Below are positions 42,753-52,064 of a DNA stretch of 64,000 nucleotides, piece by piece (position 1 is the stretch's first letter; every line of letters starts with the position of its first letter). This stretch comes from Candidatus Peribacter sp. (GTDB taxonomy: Bacteria; Patescibacteriota; Gracilibacteria; Peribacterales; Peribacteraceae): the NCBI GenBank assembly GCA_018652955.1, contig JABIBA010000013.1, forward strand, positions 290,253 to 354,252, given 5' to 3'. The translations under genes and the position numbers were made by a program. Below the pieces are notes generated by a model, which saw only the letters and a list, made by a program, of their open reading frames with translations, had not been told where the DNA came from and did not search any database.

Positions 42753-45413
42753 ATGCTTCCAAAAGCTTACGACCCAAATGGCACAGAAGACCGCATTTAT
42801 AAGATGTGGGAGGAGAGTGGGGCGTTTATTGCAGATAACACGACAGATAAAGAGGCGTTTACTATCAGTATGCCACCGCCAAATGCGACAGGGCAGCTGC
42901 ACTTAGGACACGCGGTAATGCTTGCTCTTGAGGATATCTTTGTTCGCTATGCACGTATGCAGGGTAAAGAAGCTCTTTGGGTACCAGGGACAGATCACGC
43001 GGCTATTGCTACGGAGAATGTGGTGATTAAGAATCTAAAAGATGGAGGAATGAAAGATCCTCGTGAAGAAATGGGTCGCGAGAAGCTTGTAGAAGAGATC
43101 AAATCTTTTGTTGCAGGAAGCCAAGACACGATTCGAGGCCAAATGCGCAAGATGGGTAGCTCATGTGACTGGTCGCGTGAGGCGTACACCATGGACGAGC
43201 CAAGGCATCGCCTTGTAAACGAAGTGTTTGCCAAGATGTTTGCAGATGATCTTATTTATAGAGGTCATCGCATTGTAAACTGGGATCCTAAACTGCAGAC
43301 GAATGTTTCTGATGAAGAAGTAGATCATCAAGACCGTACAGATCCATTTTTTACATTCCAATATGGTCCATTTGAAATTGGTACGGTAAGGCCAGAGACA
43401 AAGTTTGGGGATAAGTATGTGGTAATGCATCCTGATGACGAGCGTTACAAAGAATATAAGCACGGAGATACATTTGAGTGCGAATGGATCAATGGGCCGA
43501 TCACGGCAACGATCATTAAAGATGAAGCCGCAGACCCAGAAATGGGTACAGGAGTGATGACCATCACGCCGTGGCACTCAGGAGTAGACTTCGAGATTGC
43601 GCAGCGTCACGGACTGGATAAAGAACAAGTCATCGACTTTGATGGAAAGCTTTTGCCTATAGCAGGGGAGTTTGAAGGCATGAAGATTACAGATGCCAGA
43701 GAGAAGATTGTTGAGAAGCTGGATAAGAAAGGATTGCTTGTAAAAACTGATGAGAAGTACGCTCATTCCGTAGCATTGAATAGTCGTGGTGCAGGAGTGA
43801 TAGAGCCGCAAGTTAAGTTACAGTGGTTTATCGATGTTAATCGCGAGGCAGTTAACTGGAAAGGAAAGAAGATGAGCCTTAAGCAGGTGATGCAAGATTG
43901 CGTAAAAAGTGGAGACATCAAGATTATCCCAGAGCGCTTTGAGAAGACGTACTTTCACTGGATTGATAACCTTCGTGACTGGTGTATCAGCCGTCAGATC
44001 TGGTGGGGCCACAGGATTCCTGTGTGGTATAGAGGAGCTGAAGAATTTGCAGGTGTTCAGCCGCCGGAAGGAGATGGATGGACCCAAGACCCAGACACAC
44101 TTGATACGTGGTTCTCTGCTGCTCTGTGGACATGGAGCACGCTCGTAGACCCAAAGCTTACCGAGGACTTCTCTCTTACTCTTAAGGAGATCATCGAGAA
44201 GAGTCCGGACTTTCAGAAGTTTCACCCTACACAAGTAATGGAGACAGGGTACGACATCATCTTCTTCTGGGTTGCTCGTATGGTTCTTATGACAACGTAT
44301 GCAATCGGAGAGGTTCCATTTGAGACTGTGTATCTTCATGGAATGATTCGCGACCGTAATGGTCAGAAGATGAGTAAGTCTAAGCCCGAGACAATGATCG
44401 ATCCTCTCGATATCATTCCAAACTACGGTGCAGATGCTCTGCGCATGGCAATGATCGTTGGGCAAAGCCCAGGTAACGATCAAAAACTCTACGAAGAGAA
44501 GATCGCAGGGTACAGAAACTTTATTAATAAGCTGTGGAATGCCTCGAGGTTTGTATTGATGCAATGTGAGGAGGCTGGAGTAGATCCTCATACAGTGACA
44601 GAGTTCAAAGCAGTGTCTGCGGCAGACAAGGCAGTACTCAGTCAGCTACAAGACTTAATCGATGATGTTTCAGGAGGCTTAGATAAATACAGTCTCAGTG
44701 AAACTGGTGAGAGACTCTATGGATTTACATGGGATTACTTCTGTGACTGGTACTTAGAACTTTCTAAGGGAGAGGCAAACCCTGCCGTGCTGATTCATGT
44801 ACTCAGAACTATCGTTACATTACTTCATCCGTATTGCCCGTTTGTCACAGAGGAATTGTGGGAGCAGATTAAACCGCAAGAAGCAGGATTGCTGATCAAA
44901 GAATCTTGGCCACAGTCTGATACATCTCTTAAAGATAGTGCAGATAAAGATCTTCAGGTTATTATCGATGTAATTTCTGCCATTCGCAGCTTACGATCTG
45001 ACCAAGGAATAGAGCCAGGTAAGAATATTACAGTTACATTGCATACACAGTCACAGGGAATGCTACTCGAAGCGCAAAACGAACACATCAAGAGGCTCGC
45101 GAAGATCGAGAGCCTTACAATTGATACAAACCCTGATGCTGCAAAGCCTGAGAATGCTGCAGCTGCAGTGCTCAAAGATATCGAAATCTTTGTCTCTCTT
45201 GATGGTCTTATCGACAAAGATAAAGAGATCGAGAAGTTAACTGATGAGAAGCAGAAACTTGAAGGATTCATCAAGGGTATCAATGCGAAACTTGGCAACG
45301 AAAAGTTTGTAGAGAATGCTAAAGAGGAGGTAGTTGCTCTGGAGCGCGAGAAGCTAGAAAGTGCACAGTCTAAACTAGAGAAAGTGCAGGAGCGACTAGA
45401 GTCTCTTTCTTAG
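42753..45413 (+). CDS. valS: Valyl-tRNA synthetase
   Basis: Product of 886 aa, class I. HIGH-type motif HLGHA at residues 50-54 after PPPNATGQL, CP1 editing domain in the middle, KMSKSK near residue 540, then the anticodon-binding domain and a C-terminal coiled coil (EKLTDEKQKLEGFIKGINA onward) typical of ValS. It charges tRNA-Val. The ATG at 42753 is preferred over TTG 42747; TACAAT (42741-42746) ends 6 bases before it. Confidence 0.96.
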   Translation: MLPKAYDPNGTEDRIYKMWEESGAFIADNTTDKEAFTISMPPPNATGQLHLGHAVMLALEDIFVRYARMQGKEALWVPGTDHAAIATENVVIKNLKDGGMKDPREEMGREKLVEEIKSFVAGSQDTIRGQMRKMGSSCDWSREAYTMDEPRHRLVNEVFAKMFADDLIYRGHRIVNWDPKLQTNVSDEEVDHQDRTDPFFTFQYGPFEIGTVRPETKFGDKYVVMHPDDERYKEYKHGDTFECEWINGPITATIIKDEAADPEMGTGVMTITPWHSGVDFEIAQRHGLDKEQVIDFDGKLLPIAGEFEGMKITDAREKIVEKLDKKGLLVKTDEKYAHSVALNSRGAGVIEPQVKLQWFIDVNREAVNWKGKKMSLKQVMQDCVKSGDIKIIPERFEKTYFHWIDNLRDWCISRQIWWGHRIPVWYRGAEEFAGVQPPEGDGWTQDPDTLDTWFSAALWTWSTLVDPKLTEDFSLTLKEIIEKSPDFQKFHPTQVMETGYDIIFFWVARMVLMTTYAIGEVPFETVYLHGMIRDRNGQKMSKSKPETMIDPLDIIPNYGADALRMAMIVGQSPGNDQKLYEEKIAGYRNFINKLWNASRFVLMQCEEAGVDPHTVTEFKAVSAADKAVLSQLQDLIDDVSGGLDKYSLSETGERLYGFTWDYFCDWYLELSKGEANPAVLIHVLRTIVTLLHPYCPFVTEELWEQIKPQEAGLLIKESWPQSDTSLKDSADKDLQVIIDVISAIRSLRSDQGIEPGKNITVTLHTQSQGMLLEAQNEHIKRLAKIESLTIDTNPDAAKPENAAAAVLKDIEIFVSLDGLIDKDKEIEKLTDEKQKLEGFIKGINAKLGNEKFVENAKEEVVALEREKLESAQSKLEKVQERLESLS

Positions 45414-46597
45414 ATTGTTCCAAGATGCGGCTTTTTTGCGCTTGTTACAGCCATAGCAGCACCGCGTTTTACTGACTCTCGACCATATTTTTTATGAAGA
45501 TTATCCATCGCTTCTTGAATATTCTCTGCCTCTTTTGTGTGCTTAGGACTTTCAAACAAAGAGAACTGTGTGCCACCCTTCGGGTTTAATCCATGCAAGC
45601 CAAGCCCGACTTGTGTGTATGAATTTCCTTGTTCGTAGAGTCTCTCGAAGCACTGATGTATGTATGGCAGTACTTGCTCTTCGGTATCTGCGGCTTGTGG
45701 CAACTTACTTTCTTTCTGGTCGAAGGTGTACGACGCACTTCGCAGCCATACACTGACTACGCCGCAGGCAAGACCTGCACGTCGCATTTTTAGCATGGTG
45801 TAGGTCAAATGATGCAGGAGATGTGCGTACACCATATCGAGATCGCGGGTGGGCAGGAAGCTTCTTGTTCGAGAAATAGATTTAGGTGGCGCAATTTCTG
45901 TTTCTACTTTTTCGACCATTTCTCCGAGGAGTTCTCGTTGCATTGCAAGACCTAGGCGGCCTAATAGTTTTTGTACAGTCTCTTTATCTGCATGTGCAAT
46001 GTCAAAGGCAGTCTTCCAACCTTGGGCTGCGGTATGCAGCTCTCTGCGTTTACCAATACCAGGGATAGCAGCGCACTGCCTATCGCTTAAGAATGTATCA
46101 ACAGTCGTTGGCCAAACAATCGTTACTCCTTCGGGTTTTACATATTCACTCGCCATCTTTGCTAACAACTTACTGGTTCCTATTCCTATAGACACTGTTA
46201 GTCCGACAGATTTTTTTACAGTCTCTTGTAGTTCTAGTGCCCAGTACTTTACGTTATCCGGTAAACCTCCTGGTAGACTTTTTAGATCTAAGAACCATTC
46301 ATCAACACTGTATCTCTGGATAATCGGGCAGCGGTTTTTGAGGATCTGTTCTATCTGCCTGGAGGCGAGTAGTGCTTCGTCGAAGTCCGAAGGAAGCGCG
46401 ATGGCTCCTCTACAGAGTTTGCGTGCTTCCGATAGGCGCATCCCTGTCTTTACTCCTTTTGCTTTCGCCTCGTAGCTTGCAGCAATCACACAACCTCCAC
46501 CCATACCAAGGGCTAGGAGAGGTTTTCCGACGAGGTCGGGCCGTTTACGTTGGAGTGCGGACGCGAAAAACGCATCGGCATCAATATGAGCAATCAT
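45410..46597 (-). CDS. dinB: Y-family DNA polymerase (DinB/Pol IV type)
   Basis: Product of 395 aa, an error-prone translesion polymerase. MIAHIDADAFFAS carries the first catalytic Asp pair, and the YSVDEWFLDL motif (about residues 96-105) the second acidic pair. The fingers (ASYEAKAKGVKTGMRLSEA), the thumb helix-hairpin-helix (AAIPGIGKRRE) and the little finger follow. It lies 19 bases after lexA in one operon, so it is probably induced by DNA damage. Its 3' end overlaps valS by 4 bases. Confidence 0.9.
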   Translation of the reverse strand: MIAHIDADAFFASALQRKRPDLVGKPLLALGMGGGCVIAASYEAKAKGVKTGMRLSEARKLCRGAIALPSDFDEALLASRQIEQILKNRCPIIQRYSVDEWFLDLKSLPGGLPDNVKYWALELQETVKKSVGLTVSIGIGTSKLLAKMASEYVKPEGVTIVWPTTVDTFLSDRQCAAIPGIGKRRELHTAAQGWKTAFDIAHADKETVQKLLGRLGLAMQRELLGEMVEKVETEIAPPKSISRTRSFLPTRDLDMVYAHLLHHLTYTMLKMRRAGLACGVVSVWLRSASYTFDQKESKLPQAADTEEQVLPYIHQCFERLYEQGNSYTQVGLGLHGLNPKGGTQFSLFESPKHTKEAENIQEAMDNLHKKYGRESVKRGAAMAVTSAKKPHLGTI

Positions 46598-46616
46598 TGA
46601 AGAGAGTGAAGGGGAG

Positions 46617-47225
46617 TTACATCTTGCGGATCATGCCTTCCATGACTCCTGCAACCTGCAGTTCGTCTACGGCATACATATCCGGATAGCTGGCATTCTC
46701 TGCCTGAAGGTAATATTTACCTTTATCACGCTTTAGGCGTTTGAGTGTAAATTCACCATCTATGGAGCCTACAACAATATCATTAAGCTTTGGTGTTTTC
46801 TTACGATTGACGACTACGACGTCCTCTTCGAAGATCCCTGCATCTATCATACTGTCTCCTTTTACACGGAGGAGGAAGGTCGAAGCTCTATCACCAATAA
46901 GATAGGTATCCAGAGAGATCATTTCTTCTGCCTGCTCTTCTACAGGGGCTGCGAACCCTGCAGAAATAGGACCGAAGAGTGGAAGCATCATAGGCTGTGC
47001 CATTCCTTCACCTTCTTCACCTATTTCCATAATTTTAATGCGTCCCTTCGGGTCTTTTTCGAGTTGTCCTTCGCGCACCAACACGTTTACTACTTTTGCG
47101 ACGGCGTTTTTACTGCTGACACCAAATGCCAAAGCAAGGTCTGCAAGAGAGGGGGAGTAACCGCGTTTGCGTTGGAACTCTCCGATGTAATTGAGCACTG
47201 TGCGCTGGTGTGGTGTAAGACTCAT
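46617..47225 (-). CDS. lexA: LexA SOS repressor
   Basis: Product of 202 aa. The winged helix (LTPHQRTVLNYIGEFQRKRG, then DLALAFGVSSKNAVAKVVN) binds DNA. The self-cleavage site is Ala-Gly in PISAGFAAP (about residue 90), with Ser in VKGDSMIDAGI and Lys in FTLKRLKRDK as the catalytic dyad. RecA filaments trigger cleavage. The operon is lexA-dinB. The promoter has a perfect -35 and optimal spacing, with palindromic elements in it that may be its own operator. Confidence 0.95.
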   Translation of the reverse strand: MSLTPHQRTVLNYIGEFQRKRGYSPSLADLALAFGVSSKNAVAKVVNVLVREGQLEKDPKGRIKIMEIGEEGEGMAQPMMLPLFGPISAGFAAPVEEQAEEMISLDTYLIGDRASTFLLRVKGDSMIDAGIFEEDVVVVNRKKTPKLNDIVVGSIDGEFTLKRLKRDKGKYYLQAENASYPDMYAVDELQVAGVMEGMIRKM

Positions 47226-47240
47226 AAAGTTGTTGGGGAC

Positions 47241-47280
47241 GAACGTTCACCATAGTAGGTGTACGAGTGTGCACTGTCAA
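47241..47280 (-). promoter_or_regulatory. lexA promoter with candidate LexA operators
   Basis: Minus strand TTGACA (47275-47280), 17 bases, TACTAT (47252-47257). The spacer holds GTGCACACTCGTACAC, an imperfect dyad GTGnAC-N4-GTnCAC. At the start site lies the perfect palindrome GAACGTTC (47241-47248), which resembles a Gram-positive SOS box with its 4-base spacer missing. Either could be the LexA site. Confidence 0.6.
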
Positions 47281-47295
47281 CAATCACAAGTTGCA

Positions 47296-48489
47296 TTATT
47301 TTGGAATTTTGTTCCAAACTACACTCATGCTAAAAAATGTTATAACGAGTAGTACTGCTCCTATACAACCCGAAATAAGTATCGCTTGATTCAAAGAGAG
47401 AACGTCTGCGGTGTACCCAAGAAATGGTGAAACAATGGCAAAGAGTAGCCGAAATCCGAATGCTTGAAATGAAAGTACGGTTGCACGTGTTTCAGAGGAT
47501 GTCATGCGGTTGAGAATGTCACTGGTGAGCGGTGTAGTAAATCCCCACATGATGCGTGCAACAAAGAAGAAGGCAATCGCCCAGATAGATGAGGTGAGAC
47601 CTAGTACTAAGAAGCTTACAATCATGCATATCGATATACTTATAAGCAACAGGCGGTCATCAAACCATTTTTCTAATGAATGCACGTAACGAGAGGCGAA
47701 AGCATGGCAGAGGACAATAATAGAGTGCGTTACTCCAAAGAGGACGAGTGGCAGTCCTACCATCTCTTGATAAGGTTGGGTAAACCAGTACAGAGAGAAC
47801 GCCATGGTAATCAAAATGCTATTAAGAAGAATAACACCTCTAATAGCTGGGTTATGGACGACGGATGTTACAAAGATATTCCACATAGCAGCAAAGTGTC
47901 TGGTCTCCTGTAATTTATGCCTCTTCGGTTCCTTAAGAGTAATGGCAATAATCGGTGCTATCAGAAAGAATCCGAATGTAGTCCAGAGTGTGGCGCGCAG
48001 ACTATACAAAGCAATGAGACCGCCAAGTATCCCCGCAACTGCCTCTACGCAGAATCTAAAAAATGCCTGTTTGCCTGCAATTTTGCGGTATTGATCTTCT
48101 TCGCCTAGTTCAAGGAGTGTGTCATACGCTATGGCTGAATCAGTGCCTGAGAAGAGGCTGGAGCCTGTTGAGAGAAATACTACAGCTAGTAAGAATCCTG
48201 AAAAATTAAAGCTTAAGCAGTAGATAAGCATCCCAATACTTTTAAGGATAGCCCCTAGTACTAGAGTAGGTTTTCTTCCCCATCGATCGGAAAGATATCC
48301 TGAAGGAATTTCAAATCCCATTTGTAGTACAGACCAGAGAGCTTCCAATATAAATACTTGCTGTAGATCTAATCCATTGGATGCAAGAAAAATAACCAAT
48401 ACAGCTACATGAACAAGTGATCCGCGTACCGCATGGAGCACATATAATTTCCAAATATTAGCCTGCATTTTTTGTAAGTAACCCTCCAT
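47296..48489 (-). CDS. MFS transporter
   Basis: Product of 397 aa with about twelve membrane segments. The loop 2-3 motif GYLSDRWGRKPTLVLG (about residues 63-78) is the MFS A-motif. The second half has a weaker copy. This is most like drug/metabolite efflux MFS proteins; the substrate is unknown. The start at ATG 48489 is not certain: an ATG seven codons later has GGAGG about 13 bases before it. Confidence 0.85.
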   Translation of the reverse strand: MEGYLQKMQANIWKLYVLHAVRGSLVHVAVLVIFLASNGLDLQQVFILEALWSVLQMGFEIPSGYLSDRWGRKPTLVLGAILKSIGMLIYCLSFNFSGFLLAVVFLSTGSSLFSGTDSAIAYDTLLELGEEDQYRKIAGKQAFFRFCVEAVAGILGGLIALYSLRATLWTTFGFFLIAPIIAITLKEPKRHKLQETRHFAAMWNIFVTSVVHNPAIRGVILLNSILITMAFSLYWFTQPYQEMVGLPLVLFGVTHSIIVLCHAFASRYVHSLEKWFDDRLLLISISICMIVSFLVLGLTSSIWAIAFFFVARIMWGFTTPLTSDILNRMTSSETRATVLSFQAFGFRLLFAIVSPFLGYTADVLSLNQAILISGCIGAVLLVITFFSMSVVWNKIPK

Positions 48490-48514
48490 GTATGAAGTCT
48501 ACACTACTTGGGTC

Positions 48515-49441
48515 TTATACGTTTTCTGCAGAATCATCGATGACATCCAAGTCTTTAAGCTGACTGAGCTCGAGGTAGGTAATGGTCCAGACAGTCTGTT
48601 TAAATACCGTGATGTAGGCAAAGAAGTAACTGGCGACAATCGTCATACCAAGCCCCAAAATACTTCCGATGGTGTAGCTGACAGTTGGGGAGAGGAACTT
48701 TGTTAGGAGTAGCCCTGTTCCTATGACAATACCTGGTACGAGGAGAATCATTACAATATTAATAATGATACGAAGACTAATAACAAACAATAGAATAAAC
48801 AAGAAGACGATGTGTCCTAAGTGGCTAATGATCAACTTCATACTCTTACCGATAGCAGCAAACGGTCCGTGTTTGTGAATCACAATAGCTTCTTCGGCGA
48901 ATGCAGCAAAGAACTGCAGGATATTACTAAACACCCAGAAGAATCCGAGTAGTCCTAGAGGTAACATAAGAAAGTCTCCACCTGGGCCGTAGCGAATCAT
49001 AAGAGATCCAATCGTGATTACCGTAGAGATACCACCAAGTACGAAGAGCTCGTGCACGATGAAAATCGGAACACAATTATAGAGGGCTAAGATCAATCCT
49101 CCTTTTACTTCTTGTTTGGTGTGCGACTTTGCTGCGAGTCCAATAATGGCTCCTTTTGCAAAGTGCGGGAAGACAAGTTCTATGGCTACCATCGAGAAGA
49201 TAATAATAATCAGCGTCCATGCAGCGGTGGCTGGCATGTATTCTAAAAACAACTCTTCCATTGCAAAGAAACTAATGGTCTCTCCTCTAATGACATACAA
49301 ATAGAAGAACCATGATTGGTAGATGAGAAGTTTAATGTTGAGCAACGTTTCGAGAAGAGCAGAAGAGAACCCCCATCGGCGTAGCTGCTTTTCTTTTTTT
49401 GTCATGGCCCATGCTTTGGCGATAATTTCTCTAGGAGTCAT
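48515..49441 (-). CDS. Polytopic membrane protein of unknown function
   Basis: Product of 308 aa with about six hydrophobic segments and a charged N-terminus (TPREIIAKAWAMTKKEKQLRR). The arrangement resembles the DUF975-like / glycerophosphodiesterase membrane-domain type, but I cannot assign it. Its ATG overlaps the LCP gene by 11 bases, so the two are translationally coupled and it may work in the same envelope process. Confidence 0.75.
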   Translation of the reverse strand: MTPREIIAKAWAMTKKEKQLRRWGFSSALLETLLNIKLLIYQSWFFYLYVIRGETISFFAMEELFLEYMPATAAWTLIIIIFSMVAIELVFPHFAKGAIIGLAAKSHTKQEVKGGLILALYNCVPIFIVHELFVLGGISTVITIGSLMIRYGPGGDFLMLPLGLLGFFWVFSNILQFFAAFAEEAIVIHKHGPFAAIGKSMKLIISHLGHIVFLFILLFVISLRIIINIVMILLVPGIVIGTGLLLTKFLSPTVSYTIGSILGLGMTIVASYFFAYITVFKQTVWTITYLELSQLKDLDVIDDSAENV

Positions 49442-50975
49442 CTTCGACTAGGTTAGGGACTAGGTTTTGTAGAGGGGTAAATCGGTAGTCTTTTCCGAGG
49501 ATTATTGTAGCACGTTCTCGTTGCTCTGTGGGCAAGTCTAGAGGCGCAGAAGTGGCTTCTATGCCAAGTAGGGTGCTAAAGAAGGTGATAACAGGGTCTG
49601 GCTCTGGAGGGGTGATAATCATAGAAGATTCGCGCTTTTCCGTGTCTCCATTTTCGACATTTACGACAGTAAATCCAAAGCGCGTCAGCTCTGTGGCAAG
49701 CTTTCTGGCAGAGCCTGGCTTAGCACCTGCATTGAGCACTGCGACGTTCGGTTTATCAAGATAGATACTGCGATTTCGGAACAGAAGTTCTGCAAAAGAC
49801 TTTGGTTGCTTCCATGTCACAGGGAACTCTGGAAGTGAAACCGGGAGTAAGACAGATGCACCTTCAAACAAATTTCGTGGAGGTGTGTAGAGCATTCCAC
49901 CTGGTTCGATGATGTAATCGTAGAGTGCATTGCGATCGTTGAGCTGCATGCTGATGATATTTTCTCGGTTAAGTTTCTGCCCAAGCTCAGCAGCACCGAT
50001 TAGTTCACGAAGTGTCATTGTAGTTTCTACATTCTCACTCATGATCTTCATAAACGAAGTGATGGTGGCAGCGTCACTTAAGACACCTTCCTCTTTTGCC
50101 TTGTGTGTCATAGCACCAAGGAGTTGTTGCTGCCTTGCAGAGCGTCCGAAGTCACTTGAAGTGTGGCGACTCCGTGCGTACTTTAGAGCGGTAGCACCAT
50201 CTAAGTGTCTTGGTCCTGCACGAATAACAAACGGATCGAATCCGAAGTTTTCATCAGGGTATTCATTATCCTCAATATCGTATGGCACATCGATGTCGAC
50301 TCCTCCTAAGATATCGACAGCTCTAGTAAAGGCAATAAAGTCTACTTTGACTGTGTGGTGAATTTCTATACCGAGCTTGTTACCGATTTCTTGCGCTAGG
50401 TGTTCCAGTGTTTCTTTTGATGCTATCTCTGGTTCGACTCCCTTTTGGAAGATGAGGTAACTTCTAAAGTCTCTGTACATTGTGTTGAGCCTTCCCTTGC
50501 CCATCTTTTCAGTTTTTAAGAAGTAGGTATCACGAGGAAGAGAGAGGAGGACTGCGCTCTGCGTATCGGTTGGGTCGATACTGGCGATCATAATAGTGTC
50601 AGTTAGGTTTTTCCCATCATGGTCTGCGTGCCCTTGTCCCATTAGTAAGAAGTTTGTAAATCCTCGTTCGTCTTTCGGCAAACTCGCTCCAGCAATGTTA
50701 ATAATGTTGCTGACACCCAGACTTCGTACAGACATCATTGCCTTACCGATACCCGCAAGGAGAAGTAGGGCAACAAATACGGCAATCAATATAGTAAGTG
50801 TGCGCTTTAAAACTCCGAGCCGGTGCTCTTTCTTCATTTCTTTGTTATGACGTCTTTTCCAGTGATGGTAGAGACCCATCACAGGTTGTGCGACTGTAAG
50901 AAGTGCTGCTGCACGACCAGCCCACACAGTTGTAGCGCTGGGTTTGTCACGAAGTTTACGGACACTAAAAGACAT
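49431..50975 (-). CDS. LytR-CpsA-Psr (LCP) family cell-wall ligase
   Basis: Product of 514 aa. The cytoplasmic N-terminus of about 55 residues is basic and is followed by one membrane helix (LTILIAVFVALLLLAGIG). The LCP domain has DTIMIASIDP, LLSLPRDTYF and the Arg/Asp-rich ALKYARSRHTSSDFGRSARQQ (split) that binds pyrophosphate of the polyprenyl donor. A LytR_C domain (PNVAVLNAGAKPGSARKLA) follows. LCP enzymes transfer glycopolymers from a lipid carrier to the cell wall. A TAAGCT box lies 6 bases before the ATG. Confidence 0.9.
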   Translation of the reverse strand: MSFSVRKLRDKPSATTVWAGRAAALLTVAQPVMGLYHHWKRRHNKEMKKEHRLGVLKRTLTILIAVFVALLLLAGIGKAMMSVRSLGVSNIINIAGASLPKDERGFTNFLLMGQGHADHDGKNLTDTIMIASIDPTDTQSAVLLSLPRDTYFLKTEKMGKGRLNTMYRDFRSYLIFQKGVEPEIASKETLEHLAQEIGNKLGIEIHHTVKVDFIAFTRAVDILGGVDIDVPYDIEDNEYPDENFGFDPFVIRAGPRHLDGATALKYARSRHTSSDFGRSARQQQLLGAMTHKAKEEGVLSDAATITSFMKIMSENVETTMTLRELIGAAELGQKLNRENIISMQLNDRNALYDYIIEPGGMLYTPPRNLFEGASVLLPVSLPEFPVTWKQPKSFAELLFRNRSIYLDKPNVAVLNAGAKPGSARKLATELTRFGFTVVNVENGDTEKRESSMIITPPEPDPVITFFSTLLGIEATSAPLDLPTEQRERATIILGKDYRFTPLQNLVPNLVEDDS

Positions 50976-51019
50976 GGGCGTAGCTTACCGTAAACGATCT
51001 TTTCGCAATAGTGTTTTTA

Positions 51020-51040
51020 CGTACACCTTTAAGGTGTACG
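51020..51040. promoter_or_regulatory. Perfect palindrome between divergent LCP and dehydrogenase genes
   Basis: CGTACACCTT / AAGGTGTACG, ten-base arms around a single T. It lies in the 108-base divergent intergenic region. GGTGTACGAGT (starting at 51033) is also present in the lexA promoter (47258-47268). It could be an operator; on the plus strand it is followed by a T-rich stretch but no gene lies upstream to be terminated. Confidence 0.5.
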
Positions 51041-51083
51041 AGTAGTTTTTTGCGTTTTTTACGTGTTCCTGTAGCATTTGAGC

Positions 51084-52064
51084 ATGACGAAGATCGTATT
51101 TCTACAGGTTGATTCAGAAGACCAGGAACTTACTAAAAAGCGGTTCCCAGAGGCCGAGGTGATCGAAGGTATTCCTGAGGATATCGCAGCAGCTTGCGCA
51201 GATGCAGAAGTGGTATCCACATTTATTGGTATAGATTTAAACGCAGATCTTCTTTCAAAACTGCCTGATCTTAAGCTTTTATGCACACGCAGTGTTGGGT
51301 TTAACCATATAGACCTCGAATATTGTGCAAAGAATGGCATCACTGTTTGCCATGTGCCCGATTATGGGTCTCATGTGATCGCAGAGCATGTCTTTGCATT
51401 GCTTCTTTCTACATTGCGTCATATTTCGGAGGCAGATAAGAAGGTGGAGAGTGGAGACTTTGATTATCACGGACTACGGGGAGTCTCTTTGAGAGGAAAG
51501 ACTTTGGGAATAGTTGGAACAGGAAAGATTGGACGCAAGGCAGCTCAAATTGCTGCTGGTTTTGGTATGCGCATTCTTGCAACTGACCGTTGTCGTACTA
51601 TTGAGCTCGAAGATCTCTTGCAGGTGAAGTACACTGAGCTCGATCAGCTTCTTTCTGAGAGCGATATCATTACATTGCACCTTCCGGCAGTAGAAGAGAC
51701 GCATCACATGATTGATGCAGAAGCGTTTACGAAGATGAAAGATGGCGTGTGCTTGGTAAATACTGCACGCGGAGAGTTAATAGATTCTGATGCCCTTCTT
51801 GATGCTCTTAATTCTGGCAAAGTGAAGCATGCACTCCTCGATGTACTAGAGCACGAGCATAACTTTGAAGAAAACAAGGAGTTAATACACCATTCATCTG
51901 TTGTTACTACTCCGCACATCGCTTTTTATGCAGAAGAGAGTATGCACAATATGTACGAAGATGCCTTTACGTCTATCGATGAATATCTTCGTGGAGAAAA
52001 GCCTGAGCACACAGTAAAACCACCGACAGTGATTTGTGACTTACCGGGGGTAAAGAAGGCTTAG
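51084..52064 (+). CDS. D-isomer-specific 2-hydroxyacid dehydrogenase (D-lactate dehydrogenase-like)
   Basis: Product of 326 aa. The NAD-binding motif GTGKIGRKAAQIAAGFG (about residue 142) is followed by catalytic Arg in NTARGELIDSDAL, Glu in the VLEHEHNF region and His in TTPHIAFYAEE. The pattern fits D-lactate dehydrogenase, reducing pyruvate and regenerating NAD+ in fermentation. The ATG at 51084 is chosen over TTG 51078; TAGCAT (51072-51077) ends 6 bases before it. It is divergent from the LCP gene across a palindrome. Confidence 0.9.
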   Translation: MTKIVFLQVDSEDQELTKKRFPEAEVIEGIPEDIAAACADAEVVSTFIGIDLNADLLSKLPDLKLLCTRSVGFNHIDLEYCAKNGITVCHVPDYGSHVIAEHVFALLLSTLRHISEADKKVESGDFDYHGLRGVSLRGKTLGIVGTGKIGRKAAQIAAGFGMRILATDRCRTIELEDLLQVKYTELDQLLSESDIITLHLPAVEETHHMIDAEAFTKMKDGVCLVNTARGELIDSDALLDALNSGKVKHALLDVLEHEHNFEENKELIHHSSVVTTPHIAFYAEESMHNMYEDAFTSIDEYLRGEKPEHTVKPPTVICDLPGVKKA

